A stretch of 64,000 nt of DNA from Bidens hawaiensis. Taxonomy: Eukaryota > Streptophyta > Magnoliopsida > Asterales > Asteraceae. The notes under the pieces are model-generated. The model was not told the origin of the DNA and ran no database searches. It worked only from the letters and a program-made list of their open reading frames with translations. The DNA is taken from assembly GCA_021521415.1 (NCBI GenBank), contig JAIQDT010004975.1, forward strand, positions 161,973-225,972. Reading direction: 5' to 3'. The stretch's first letter is position 1, and every line of letters starts with the position of its first letter. Positions 37,129 through 49,289 of the stretch are shown here, in pieces. Position numbers and translations under genes: made by a program.

Positions 37129-37749
37129 TGTCAGAGAGAGGGAGTGCAGCGAGAGGGAGAGAGAGTGCGTCGGAGGGAGAGAGAGAGGTTTGGGGCGCGG
37201 TTTTCCGGTCGCCGGAAAAGCGACCGGAGAGGGAAAGAGAGAGCGGCGGTGGGAGGTGGTGTTATCGGGCCGCCGGAGGAGCCGGGAGGGAAAGGGGGTG
37301 GTGGCCGGAGGTGAACAGGGAGAGTGAGGTGGCCGGAATCGGCGTCGGAGATGGTGGCCGGAAAATCGGCTTCACCGGAATTCGGCTTCGCCGGAAATCG
37401 GCTAGGGGGGGGGGGTGGCGGCTGGATGAATAAGATTAGGGTTAGGGTTTTTAGGTATATATATGCATGTTACATATTTACAGAAATGGCCCTCCAAGTT
37501 TCAATCATGGTTTAATACGAGTTTAAAGGTTTCCAAAGCTTATAACGAGTTTACGAAAATCATTTTAAACCCCTTATGTTTTTCTTAACGACTCTATAAT
37601 ATGATAGACATCGGTTTATTGGTGATCGGGATATATAATAATATTATATAATAATTAAATAAGGAAACAAAAATGTTGAGTCTGGTTTTGTATAATAAAA
37701 GGATACAACACGAATACAAATCGAGATCTGAATTTTGACGAATGTCACT
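35160..37749 (-). repeat. element E 3' LTR
   Basis: 2590 bases. It contains (AAT)n stretches at 36416-36450 and 36725-36781, a tRNA-like segment, and a GA microsatellite followed by a GC-rich stretch (37090-37420). The last base is T where CA is expected. Confidence 0.88.
36855..36931 (-). other. tRNA-like segment with A and B boxes in element E LTR
   Basis: On the minus strand TAGAGTAGTTGG (36924-36913) matches the RNA polymerase III A box with one change, and GGTTCGATTCC (36880-36870) matches the B box exactly. The ~75-base span and spacing are tRNA-like, but a clean cloverleaf is not formed. The other LTR has the same segment (55075-55147). Confidence 0.6.
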
Positions 37750-37968
37750 GTATCCCTAACCTTTTAGATATTTCGTCCCGAAATTAAAATAAACTTAAAG
37801 AAAGGTAATTATTAACGAATATTGTCTTTAGTAAGATAATTGCATGAAAAACTTTTGACAAAAGAATAACATCAAATCCTTGGATGGCTCGAAAAACACC
37901 ACAAATGAGAACATAATAAAGGCACTTATATATAGGAAGTACCAGCGGCGTATCCACCATGCCCTTAT

Positions 37969-38848
37969 TGTTAGGGCATGATTTTTATGCTGAGAATCCT
38001 TAATCCTTAACTATCTTATGGATAGATTATCCTTGAGATATATAACAGGTTATAAAGGATCAGTGATCCTCAGTGTTATTTGTTTACTAATGATTGCGTT
38101 TAGTATGGTGATGTGTTAGAAAGGTATAACAATTTTAGGACGTGCTGACATCAATCATCCTCATGGAGTATTCTCTAGTTGGAGTATGGATACAGGATCC
38201 TTATTCAGTATAGCAAGTAATGGACAAATTCGTATGAAGCCTGATGTTTGAATATCAACTATGGTTCCTAGACCTGGTCCACCACTTAATTCATTACTGA
38301 ACGGCTATTAGCACGTGGTCAAAGCACACGATGATGAAGAGTGGAAGACTAGCGAGATTATAGGAATAGTTGTTAGTTAGTTAGTTATTATTTTTCTTTA
38401 TATAACCGAGTTATGATCAACATTAGGCAGATACACGCTTACACTTACACTCGTATTCTAGCTATTAGCTCATCAGAAAACACACACATAGCTTTCATTG
38501 TAACTGTTGATCAATAACTCCAACCCTTGTAATCACCTTTTACTATTAATAAACTTGACGGTCATAGTTTTCACCGTCCGAGGGTTTTTTGTGCCGGAGA
38601 TTACTATAATCGAGTACCATCCGACCAAATATTACGTTGTTAATCCTTGACCGAAGCGATTCGACCGAAGATTACCTTGTTAGTTTTTGACCGAAGTAAA
38701 GATTATCGTAATTAAGGGGATTTTCCCTCGTGATCAAATCCTTGTGTTCATCAAGATTTCACTTATACAACCACTATTATCGTGTTAGCACTATACCTCA
38801 CTTGACAGATTTGGATACATTATCCTTAGCTGATTTTTATCCAAAACA
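37969..38848 (+). repeat. element B 5' LTR
   Basis: 880 bases, TGTTAGGGC to CCAAAACA. It has a TTTATATAA promoter box near 38397 and an AATAAA near 38547. It differs from the other LTR at roughly a dozen places in the first ~370 bases compared by eye. Confidence 0.92.
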
Positions 38849-38851
38849 ATT

Positions 38852-38869
38852 TGGTGCCCACCGTGGGGC
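38852..38869 (+). promoter_or_regulatory. element B primer binding site
   Basis: TGGTGCCCACCGTGGGGC, one change from the element C site. Confidence 0.8.
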
Positions 38870-38934
38870 AATTGGTACTATAATCCATATTACTCCTATC
38901 AATTTTCGATTTTTTCATACCCATATCACTTCCA

Positions 38935-40980
38935 ATGGCCTCTCAATCGACCTCTGCTTCATCAACTATGCCGGCTACGGTTCCTCTCTCATCAAGGACC
39001 TTGCCACCACTGCCTCCGCCAATTACGGGAATACAACGGCCTGCTGCTACTGGAAGCAAGATGCAACTACCAGTCTTCCAGAGCTCGAAGACCGCTGCTG
39101 CTGCGCCGGTGGTTAATACTAATAGTGAAGTTTCATCTATGTTTTCGCAGGTTAAAGCATATATGAAGCAACATACCAAGACCAACTAGTGGATCCTTCG
39201 TGAGATAGAAGATCTCAAGAAGACTAAGAGGCCAGCGGAGGAACACACCCCCCTGATACCCAGGATGCTGGATTTCACCAGTCCGGGATCCGTGGCTCAG
39301 TTTATTCAAGGATCATCTATCCTTCAACAAGGATCCATGGGTCAACAGACTCAAGGATCCTCGTTATTTCAGCCAGGATCATCTATCCTTCAACAAGGAT
39401 CCATGGGTCAACAGACTCAAGGATCCTCGCTATTTCAGCCAGGATCATCTATCCTTCAACAAGGGTCCATGGGTCAGCACGCTCAAGGATCCTCAACTTT
39501 CCCACAAGAATCATCCATCCTTCAACTAGGATCCTTTGGATTGTATCACCAAGGATCCTATAGTTCCCAACCTCAAGGATCCTTCTTTCATAATCAAGGA
39601 TCCTCAGGAGTTCAACATCAACGATCCTCTGAAGTACATGAAGGAGATATAATATCCATGCAGACCATAGCCTCTGGAGGACCAACTCCTATCGCGGATT
39701 CTTCTTATCCCAACTACTCGTCCGGGATGCCGAGCTTCACCCAGCAAAGAGGTAACTTGTATGATCCTATATCCTTAGATACTAACCGTGGTTCCATGCA
39801 GGATATAGGTATTAACCAGGCTATGGACAAAGAGCTACAGAAGCTCAAGGATATGATATCCAGTGTTCCCGAGGTGATACGACCAATCCCCGAGATACCT
39901 GAGGGAAGCCACAAATTATCCAGATTTGCTCCACCTATCTGTGATGCTGAAATCCTGAAGGGATTCCAAACCCCCAACATGAAGACTTATGATGGGACCA
40001 CGGATCCTGAGGAGCACGTTGCACAATATAGGGAAAGGATGGAAATCAACCCCATTCTTGAGAGACTCAAAGAAGCTTGCTTATGCAAAGGATTCAGATC
40101 CACACTCACAGGATCTGCATTAAAATGGCTGCTAAGTCTTCCTCCCTTTTCTGTTAATTCTTTTTCACATTTAGTTAACTTGTTCAACAGCCAATTTTCC
40201 TTTAGTAGGAAGTTTGAGAAGTTAACTAGTGATTTATACCGAGTTATCCAACCTAGTGATGAATCCCTTAGGGATTTTGTTACGAGTTTCGGTAGGGAAG
40301 CTCTAGAAATCCCTAATCTTGACATGGCTACTGCTGTTGAGGCCTTCAAGATGGGAGTTTAGAGGGGCTCTCCCTTTTATGATAATCTTGTGATGACTCC
40401 GTGCAGGTCTCTAGATGAAGTAAGGAACAGGGCGCTCAGATTCATACGATTAGAGGATGACAAGAGGATCCAGGACCGTCTGGGGAATCAAACGAAACAA
40501 GAATTCTCCGACAAGAAGCAAAGATTCTCGTTCAAGAACAACAACACAAAGCCGTATAACAAGTTTAACAACCAGAACGTACGAGCAGTTGAAGAAGGAG
40601 AGGATGATGAAGACTATCCCTGCATCTTCGAGTATTGTTTCTCCGTAGATACCCATGGCTTGATTTGTGCCATGAAGGATCTAGGAGAGAAAGCAAAGTG
40701 GCCCCGAAAGAACCAGAAGACGACTGCCTTCAAAGACAAGTCTAAATGGTGTGCCTTTCACGAAGACTTTGGCTATACAACAGACGAATGCATCGGCTTG
40801 AGGAGGGAAATTGGGTACCTCCTGAGAAAGGGTCACTTTAAAGAACTCTTGGGAAGGAAAAAATCCAGGATCCTGAAGATCTCAACAAAAAGCGACGCTG
40901 CCACCGCCAGACGCTCATGTGATCAACTTTGTCTCCAGAGACTACGAAATGTTCTAGGATTCGCGTGCCTTAGAAGAAAA
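38935..40980 (+). pseudogene. element B gag
   Basis: Starts MASQSTSASSTM. A TAG follows codon 84 (39187). The frame continues through a 22-residue Q/G/S repeat (three near-identical 66-base DNA copies at 39310-39507), then the capsid (LTGSALKWLLSLPP, DESLRDFVTSFGREALE). A TAG at 40360 is followed by the WCAFHEDFGYTTDEC knuckle near 40745. The start methionine matches C and D. Confidence 0.85.
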
Positions 40981-40999
40981 TCCCACAAAAGAATTCGAG

Positions 41000-41599
41000 T
41001 TGGACGATGAGAGAAGACCGCTTATCCCCGTTACTCGAGTAACTGATCAAAGGATCTTCTTCAACTCAAAGATCCAGCATCCTCAGAAGGATGAGCTGGA
41101 TGCCCGAATAGTGAATTTCATCCCTGGAGGTTCAGACATTTGTGGAATTTCCTTCTCTGCAGCAAAAAGACTTGCCAAAGAAGTCAAGATGGATAACGGA
41201 GACCAACCGATAGTATCCACTACCTTAACAACAGACAAAAGGATCTTGTTCGACTAAGAAGACAAACTAAACATCCAGGATCCTCATCATGACGGTTTGA
41301 TCATTACTTTATTTATCGCTAACCATTATGTACGCAAGATCCTAGTAGATGGAGGGGTCTCAGTCAACATTATCCAGCATGATGTCCTCAAAAAGATGAA
41401 CATACCGGACTCAGAGATCATTCCTAGAACATCAGTGCTAGTCGGTTTCAGTGGTGAAACCAAGAAAATATTGGGGGACATTAACCTCCCAATTTATATC
41501 GAAGGGTTAAATTCATACAAGAAATTTTGTATTATTGATAACCTCTCTTGTTGCAATGTTATTTTAGGTAGCCCCTGGTTGCATGGAATGAGGCAGTAG
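41000..41599 (+). pseudogene. element B aspartic protease
   Basis: Contains ILVDGGVSVNIIQHDVL with the DGG in place of the usual DSG/DTG, and CNVILGSPWLHGM. A TAA at 41257 and a frame change split it. Confidence 0.75.
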
Positions 41600-41754
41600 C
41601 CTCAACGTATCACCAATGCATCAAACTGCCTACCCCTTGGGGAGTTGTGAAGATAGTTGGTGACCAAGCGGAGGCCAAGAACTATTATTCTTCATCAATG
41701 AAGCCAACATCCAAACAAACTATAGCATAGCAACTACAGCAGCATCCTAGGGAC

Positions 41755-43170
41755 GTGCTGGAAGCTCGGGAGAAAGACCTTAAAGAAGTATCATTGGACC
41801 CTGAGGATCCAAAGGTAAAGTTGTTCCTAGGATCCAGTATCCCCAGTAAAATCGAGGAGGATTTAGTATCCTTCTTGGGACAAAGAAAATCTACCTTCGC
41901 CTTCAAGCACTCAGACATGATAAGTATTTCAAAAGAGTTAATCACTCACAAACTAGGCCTTGATTTATCTGTTAAACCCGTCCATCAGAAGCGAAGAAAT
42001 TTCGCTCCTGAGAGGAACAAGACCATACAAGAAGAGGTTGAAAAACTTCTTAAGGCCGGTATGATCAGAGAGGTTCAGTATCCGCGATGGTTGGCTAATG
42101 TGGTTGTAGTTTCAAAAAAGAATGGAAAGTGGAGGGTATGCGTTGATTTTACAGATTTAAACAAAGCATGTCCCAAGGATCCTTTCCCGCTACCACATAT
42201 AGATTCCATGGTGGATGCAACGGCAGGACATGAAATGCTTACCTTTATGGATGATTCCTCTGGATTCCAACAAATTCAGATGGAACCATCTGATCAAGAG
42301 GATACAGCATTCATGACTCCTACCGGCATATACTGTTATACTGCTATGCCGTTTGGACTAAGAAACGCAGGGGCAACATACCAATGACTAGTCAGCATGA
42401 TATTCAAGGATCAGTTAGGTAAGACTATGGAGGTCTACATAGATGATATGGTGGTGAAGTCAAAGAGAGCTGAGGATCACTTTAGAGATCTTGAAGAAGC
42501 ATTCAATATCCTCGACCAATATAACATGAAATTGAATACGACAAAATGCCACTTTGGTGTTAAGGCTGGAAAGTTTCTGGGATATATGGTGACTAAAAGA
42601 GGAATTGAAGCAAGCCCCGAGCAGATTGAAGCCATCCTCAATTTAAAGTCTCCTGCAAACGCAAAAGATGTCCAAAGGCTCACAGGAAGAATAGCCGCTC
42701 TCAACAGGTTCATCTCAAGATCCTCCGAAAAGTGCAAGGACTTCTATGATATCCTTAGGAAGAATAAGAAATTTGAGCGGACAGAGAAGCATGAAGGTGC
42801 ACTTACAGCCTTGAAGGATTACTTATCCTCAGCTCCAGCTCTGATGAAGCCTGTAGATGGAGAATCCTTATATCTATACTTAGCTGTCTCATGTAATGCA
42901 GTAAGTGCCGTCCTCGTCAAGGATCACGAGGGTGAAAAACACCCAGTGTATTATGTAAGTAAGAGTCTTTTAGATGCAGAGGCCATGTATTCTCATCTAG
43001 AAAAGTTAATCCTTGCTTTAATTATGGCTTCTACTAAATTAAGACATTATTTTGAGACTCATACTATTATTTTGAGAACTAATTATCCTATTAAGAATGT
43101 TCTCAGAAAACCAGAATTGTTAGGTAGGATGGCTAAGTGGGCTGTAAAGCTGAGTGAATATGATATTTAG
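41755..43170 (+). pseudogene. element B reverse transcriptase and RNase H
   Basis: RT motifs in order: ERNKTIQEEVEKLLKAGMI, LNKACPKDPFPLPHID, FMDDSSGFQQIQM, MPFGLRNAGATYQ, a TGA at 42385, then YIDDMVVKSK (near 42440). RNase H follows with LAVSCNAVSAVLVKDHEG and HPVYYVSKSLLDAEAMYS, ending at TAG 43168. Apart from the two stops it reads open. Confidence 0.88.
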
Positions 43171-43215
43171 TATGAGCCTAGAACAGCTATCAAATCGCAG
43201 GCACTCGCAGACTTT

Positions 43216-43670
43216 GTGGCTGATTTCAGCAGTGACATGCAGAAAGAAGCCGATCTAGAGGTTCAGCAACTAGATGTAACCAAGGATCCTTGGATCTTCT
43301 TCACATATGGAGCATCCAACGTAAGAGGAACGGGATTGGGCATACTACTGAAATTTCCACAGGGGGACATAATACCCCAGTCCATTGCATGTGCATTTCA
43401 AGCTACCAACAATGAGGCAGAATATGAAGCACTCATAGTAGGTTTACTTTTAGCCAAAAGTATGAGGATCAGGTATCTTCAGGTTTATATGGATTCTTTA
43501 CTTATTACTAACCACTTTAACGGTTCTTATACCGTAAAAGGTGAAAATATGATCAAATATTTAGAAATTGTGAAGGAATTAGCAAAATCCTTCGAAGTGT
43601 TTAATATAGTATAGGTACCAAGAGAGGAAAATGCTGGGGTAGACGCCTTAGCAAATTTAGCCTCATCCTT
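43216..43670 (+). pseudogene. element B second RNase H
   Basis: TNNEAEYEALIVGLLLAKS and QVYMDSLLITN identify the Tat-type extra RNase H. The first catalytic Asp is replaced (FFTYGAS instead of FTDGAS, codon TAT near 43309), and a TAG interrupts at 43612. Confidence 0.8.
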
Positions 43671-43910
43671 GAAAATTCCAGAAGATACGAAGATCCCAAT
43701 TATCCACATACTCTCGCCAGCAATAGGAGAGCAAGAAGTTGGGGAAATAACAAGTGATAAGCAGATTGTACTTGGGATCCATTATCCTCAGCCAAACAAG
43801 GATCCTGGATCCTCCCAATCAAAAATTACATTCAAACTGGAGAAATTCCAGCTACCGAGAATCCCAAATCCTTCAAACTCAAGGTATCACAATACATTTT
43901 ATTAGATGAT

Positions 43911-45038
43911 ATGCTATACAGAAAATCTCTTGTAGGTCCATATTTGAGGTGCATCGAGGATCCTGAAATCCAAGAAGTACATAAAGACTTTCACGAAGGA
44001 GATTGTGGAAACCACACAGGAGGAAGGGCATTATTCTCCAGGAAACTTAGAACGGGGTACTTCTGGCCAACAATGAAGAAGGATGGAGTAGAGTATTCGA
44101 AGAAGTGTGATGCCTGCCAAAGGCACGCAAATATCCTTTATTAACCAGCAGAACCAATGTATCCTATATCCTCTTCATGGCCTTTCATGAAATGGGGAAT
44201 GGACATTGTTGGGAAGCTGCCAAAGGCACCAGGTGGAAAGGTATTTATGCTTGCCATGACGGACTACTTCTCTAAATGGATCGAAGTAGAAGCATTCATA
44301 CAAGTCCGAGAAAGGGAAGTTATATCCTTTATTAAACGAAATATTATAACTAGATTTGGCATTCCCTCTGAGATTATTTGTGATAATGGTTCCCAATTTA
44401 TTGGGAAAAGAACAACTAACTTTTGTGATAGCTGGGGCATAAAGATGATTACTTCAACACCAGTGCATCCTCAAGCTAATGGTCAAGCGGAGTCTAGCAA
44501 CAAGATCATCATCAACAACTTAAAGAAAAAGCTAGGATCCAAGAAGGGAAAGTGGGCCGAGGAACTACCATATGCTCTTTGGGCTGACAGGACAACACCC
44601 AAGAATGTAACAGGCCAAACACCCTTTTCATTGGTGTTTGGATCAGAAGCGGTAATCCCAACAGAGATGGTGGTTCCAACAGCAAGAACGAGCATCCGTG
44701 ATCCTGAAACCAATGAAGAAATCCTTCTTGAAGACTTGGATACTATTGAAGAACTCAGAGATCTAGCCAAGATCAGAATGGGAGCTTATCAACAAAGGGT
44801 AGCTGGGGCATACAACAAGAATATAAGGATCAGAAGATTTCAAGAAGGAGATCTAGTCTTGAGGAAAGCCTTCCAAAATACTACCAATCTGGCTGATGGG
44901 AAGTTAGCACCCAAATGGGAAGGACCTTATCAGATCGAGTCGGAGGCAGGAAAGGGGGCATATCATTTGCTCACAATGGAAGGCAATAGATTACCAAGAG
45001 CATGGAATGCTATCCACCTCAAGAAGTATTTTTTCTGA
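43911..45038 (+). pseudogene. element B integrase
   Basis: Zinc-binding part at 43911-44144 (HEGDCGNHTGGRALF, CDACQRHA), then a TAA at 44142. The core at 44157-45038 has all three acidic residues (TDYFSKW, CDNGSQF, NGQAESSNK) and a C-terminal GPYQI/HLKKYFF tail. It is the least damaged domain of the element. Confidence 0.87.
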
Positions 45039-46470
45039 TCAGGATCCAGTATCCTGAGAGGATACATTATCTTTAGAGGATCAAGAATCCTCGAAATTGG
45101 TTCCGATCACTTATCCTCTTCATTTTATTCTTAATTTAAGGATAATATATTCTTAACATTTTATCTTTTCCAAGTCTTGAATATCAATGCAGGGTATTAT
45201 TGAGATGTGTAATAGTCAAGAGGTTGGCCACCTCTCCTTTACATTCAAGGTAATATCTTGTTTCCCTTGGCTTAGCCCACGTTTCGGTATGACCCCCGAT
45301 GGTCATATCCTCTAAGGTTTAAAGGTTTTCACCTTTCTTATAAATAGAGTTTATGCACTCTCGCCTAGAGCGCACGCTATCCAACGTATAGTCTGGGGCA
45401 GCGGGACCAGTACACGCTTAGTGGCTGACAATTTCGTTGCTTTCAGCTATATGGAGGATCCTAATATTTATGGTAGACGTACCTACCACTGGTTTATAAC
45501 GTTTTCACGTTATCTAAAGACAAAGGTTTCTAACATTTTCATGTTAGCTAAGGTTTTGGCGTTTTCACGTCACTCACGTTTGGGCTAAATCCCGGGTTGG
45601 GCGAGTCCCCAGTTAACATCCGTATCTTAGGCCAGTCCCCAGTTTGGGCTTGTCCCCAGTTTTTGGGCTTGTCCCCAGTTGCATGGGCTTGTCCCCAGTT
45701 TATTATATGGGCTTGTCCCTAGCCTAATGGGTTTAATCCAACTAACACTATGAGTTGTTTGCAACAGATTTTCTAAGTTCATTATGAGGATCAAAATTCT
45801 AAGGATCCAGAATCCTAAAGTTATTCCTTCAAGGATCACTGAGAGTTTGATACTTATGGTAACTTAGGTCTATCTAGACCTTCTGGTATGATCTCTGTTA
45901 ATTAATGTATATATTATATCAGTTACAATAATTTTGGATATTTCAAGTTAGAAGGATTATTCCTTTGAAGATATTCCATTACTAATATATTTTACCTCTT
46001 TTTAAGAATACTTTATCCTAAAATTTGTCCTTAGAGGATATTCTTTTGTATAACGTTTATCATCTTTTAAGGATACCTTATCCTACTGTTTGTTCTTTAA
46101 GGATCTTCTATCATAAGTTATTTTCATAAGGATCTTTTATCCTGAAATCTTTTTACTTAAGAATGTTTTTCAAAACTATCAATAATACTAAAGTTATATC
46201 AAACGAGCTTTTAAAATAAATAACAGGAAAATAGTCGAAAGATTTATATTATTTAAAATAAGCCTCCAAGACTTATCCAAAATTCTCAACCCGGACTTCA
46301 CCATGCTAAAGATGGACCATCCATCCGAGTTGAGTAAGTACTACTAACAGTTCATAAGTGCAGGAAAATTAAAAGACAGGGGCAACAAAGGCTTCATCCC
46401 CACAAATAGAGGATCCCTCCACCTTTGTCACCCCCGCAAATTGTCTTAAGGATCATGGATCCTCTATCCT
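45039..46470. other. element B spacer
   Basis: Non-coding region after integrase. It contains repeated GGGCTTGTCCCCAGTT units (about 45630-45715) and many AGGATCC/ATCCTT motifs. Confidence 0.55.
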
Positions 46471-46574
46471 AGTTACTATTGTTTATTACAGACCAAAGTA
46501 ATTGTTCAGGAAAACATAAACACAAAATAAAAAGGTGGGCTCGGGCCTTGTCTTCTGTATCCTTCATCGCACAC

Positions 46575-48185
46575 CTAAGCTGCATCTTCACCCTCAGCAG
46601 CACCATCCTCTTTACCGGCTTCAACCGCCTCCTTGACGCCACTAATCCCAGCCTCGGTGTCCTTAACCATTTCCTCGTCGTCCTCACCACCAAGATCATC
46701 AAGGGCAGCCTTCCACTTCGCCACGTCCCAGGTCGACTTGTCAAAAGCAGGATCACTGGCCTCCTTCGCCATCTTGATCCGTGCCTAGAATATCGACCTG
46801 ACATCCCACACCTTGGCCTCGTCTGTAGCCTACTCCACTGCCTCTTGACGTTGGGCTTCAGCTAAGGATAGCTGATCCTCCAACTATTTTTTCTCCTTGG
46901 AAAGCTGGGTCATAGCCTTATCCTTTGCAACCACGGCTTTCCCTAATCCCGACAACTTGTCGCTCATTTGGCGATAACCTTTTCATAATGCTCTTTGAAA
47001 GCACTCATGGCCTACATTCAACAAAGTAGTCAAAGTCAGAAGGATATTGGATCCTGCAAATCAAAGTATCAAGATACAAGATACTTACAGAGAGGACAAT
47101 GTCATAATAGGTCTCAGGATCAGAAGACCTCTTCCTCTTGGAAGCCGCGGATTTGGCCCTGGTTGTTGCAGTCTTGGCCTCAGAACTAGTGCCTGCCTTC
47201 GAGGCCTCCTTCTTGACAATAGGGGAGGTGACCATACAGTCAATGTCTTCTAGGGAGAACTTGCCGGCTGACTTCTTGGACTTCTTGGCGCCTGAAAAGG
47301 AAAAAAGTTATCAGATAAGTTTTCTTATTCTAATCTTATTTATATTAAAATTATTAACTTGCTTGACATTCTTGAACCTGAGGAGATATCACAAAAACCT
47401 TCAATGAAACGAGCTTGAAAAGTCCTAATCTCGGTATCCAGTGCTAGGAACCGTTTTATCTTTTCTTCTATGCTAGGTAACTTGCCCAAAGAAGCTAAGT
47501 TGTCAACTGCAAATAAAGAGGAAATATCAGAATTCAACTTAAAGCATCAAGGATCCTGCTATTTCTCAAGGATCCAGGATCCTACCCTTTCTAACCCACT
47601 TTGAAGGAAGGTCAATCCCCCCTGGTATTGAGTCACGTTTTACAAAGAAAAACTGGTTCCTCCACAAGGTATCGTTTAAAGTGACTTTTGATATCGGGTG
47701 AGGTTGTCGGGGCTTGGATTTGAAGATGAATCGGGCAGGACCGTGGGTAGTGAGGGTGTACAAATGTGATAACTCTGGAAGGCCGATATCCATCTCTTGC
47801 TCTTCTATGATTCTCTCGATAGTGCTGAGAACCCTCCAAACCATAGGCATAGCCTGTATGTAGGATATGTTGGTGGAATCGAAGAAGCTTTGAGTAAAAG
47901 ACATAAAAGGGTATTTGTAGCCGATCATAAATGGAGTCTCCGGAAAGCAGACCCAAATCTTGGAATATACATCACATCTGACACTGTATTCGTAGGGTCG
48001 GAATAGGGTTTTCGGAGGAAACAGTGCGCGAAAATCATCAACCTCTGGATCCGTGAGTTTGCAGATTTCGGTGACGGGTTGACCAACAGACATTGGGGTT
48101 CCATTTCCGTTAACTCAGAACTGTCGAAGGTTTGTTCAAAAGGTTTAGAGGGAGATGAAGAAGAAGAAGACGAAGCAGCAGACAT
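46575..48185 (-). pseudogene. antisense additional ORF of element B
   Basis: Likely starts at the ATG at 48185 (MSAASSSSSSSPSKPF), opposite to gag-pol, in the same place as the antisense ORF of element A. A frame change leads into 48093-47566 (LFPPKTLFRPYEY, WRNQFFFVKRDSIPGG). Shorter in-strand segments at 47537-47340, 47235-47005 and 46772-46575 may be further exons, since the gaps have splice-like borders. Role unknown. Confidence 0.65.
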
Positions 48186-48409
48186 GGTACAAGAAAATAA
48201 GAGAAAAGTAAGAAGGATACCTGATGCGTCAGATGAAGGTGCGTTTATAATCAAAGATATAGGGCGGCATATATAGACGATTATTATTAAACTGGGGGCT
48301 AAATGGTAAATACTTATGGCAGAACCGTCTCATCTATCTGTTTTCGCAGTAGATTTGAAATTCAAAATGACAGCTGTTTTACACAATCACCCACCATTTT
48401 GGGGGCAAT

Positions 48410-49284
48410 TGTTAGGGCATGATTTTTATGCTGAGGATCCTTAATCCTTAACTATCTTATGGATAGATTATCCTTGAGATATATAACAGGTTATAAAGGA
48501 TCAGTGATCCTCAGTGTTATTTGTTTACAAATGATTGCGTTTAGTATGGTGATGTGTTAGACAGGTAAAACAATTTTTGGACGTGCTGACATAATCATCC
48601 TCATGGAGTATTCTCTAGCTGGAGTATGGATACATGATCCTTATTCAGTATAGCAAGTAATGGACAAATTCGTATGAAGACTGATGTTTGAGTATCAACT
48701 ATGGTTCCAAGACCTGGTCCACCACTTAATTCGTTACTGAACGGCTATTAGCATGTGGTCAAAGCACACGATGATGAAGAGTGGAAGACTAGCGAGATTA
48801 TAGGAATAGTTGTTAGTTAGTTATTATTTTTCTTTATATAGCCGAGTTATGATCAACATTAGGCAGATACACGCTTACACTTACACTCGTATTCTAGCTA
48901 TTAGCTCATCAGAAAACACACACATAGCTTTCATTGTAACTGTTGATCAATAACTCCAAACCTTGTAATCACCTTTTACTATTAATAAACTTAACGGTGA
49001 TAGTTTTCACCGTCCGGGGGTTTTTTGTGCCGGAGATTACTATAATCGAGTACCATCCGACCAAAGATTACCTTGTTAATCCTTGACCGAAGCGATTCGA
49101 CCAAATATTACCTTGTTAGTTTTTGACCGAAGTAAAGATTATCTTAATTAAGGGTTTTTTACCTCGTGATCAAATCCTTATGTTCATCAAGATTTCACTT
49201 ATACAACCACTATTATCGTGTTAGCACTATGCCTCACTTGACAGATTTGGATACATTATCCTTAGCTAATTTTTATCCAAAACA
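48410..49284 (+). repeat. element B 3' LTR
   Basis: 875 bases, partner of 37969-38848, preceded by the PPT and followed by the CTTAT duplication. Confidence 0.92.
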
Positions 49285-49289
49285 CTTAT

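Larger units (their letters stand above)
37969..49284 (+). mobile_element. element B: complete Tat-lineage retrotransposon
   Basis: 11.3 kb with a perfect CTTAT duplication (37964-37968 and 49285-49289) and both LTRs. Order: LTR, PBS, gag, protease, RT, RNase H, second RNase H, integrase, spacer, antisense ORF, PPT (TTTTGGGGG at 48397-48405), LTR. Its several stops include TAG 39187, TAG 40360, TGA 42385 and TAG 43168. It is inserted in the interior of element E. Confidence 0.93.

Noticed and set aside
37033..37433. Arg/Glu-rich reading frames over the GA repeat
   Set aside because: They are translations of a microsatellite inside an LTR and differ between the two LTR copies.
39310..39507. 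CRISPR-like direct repeats
   Set aside because: Units abut without spacers and encode an in-frame peptide repeat in gag; the genome is eukaryotic.
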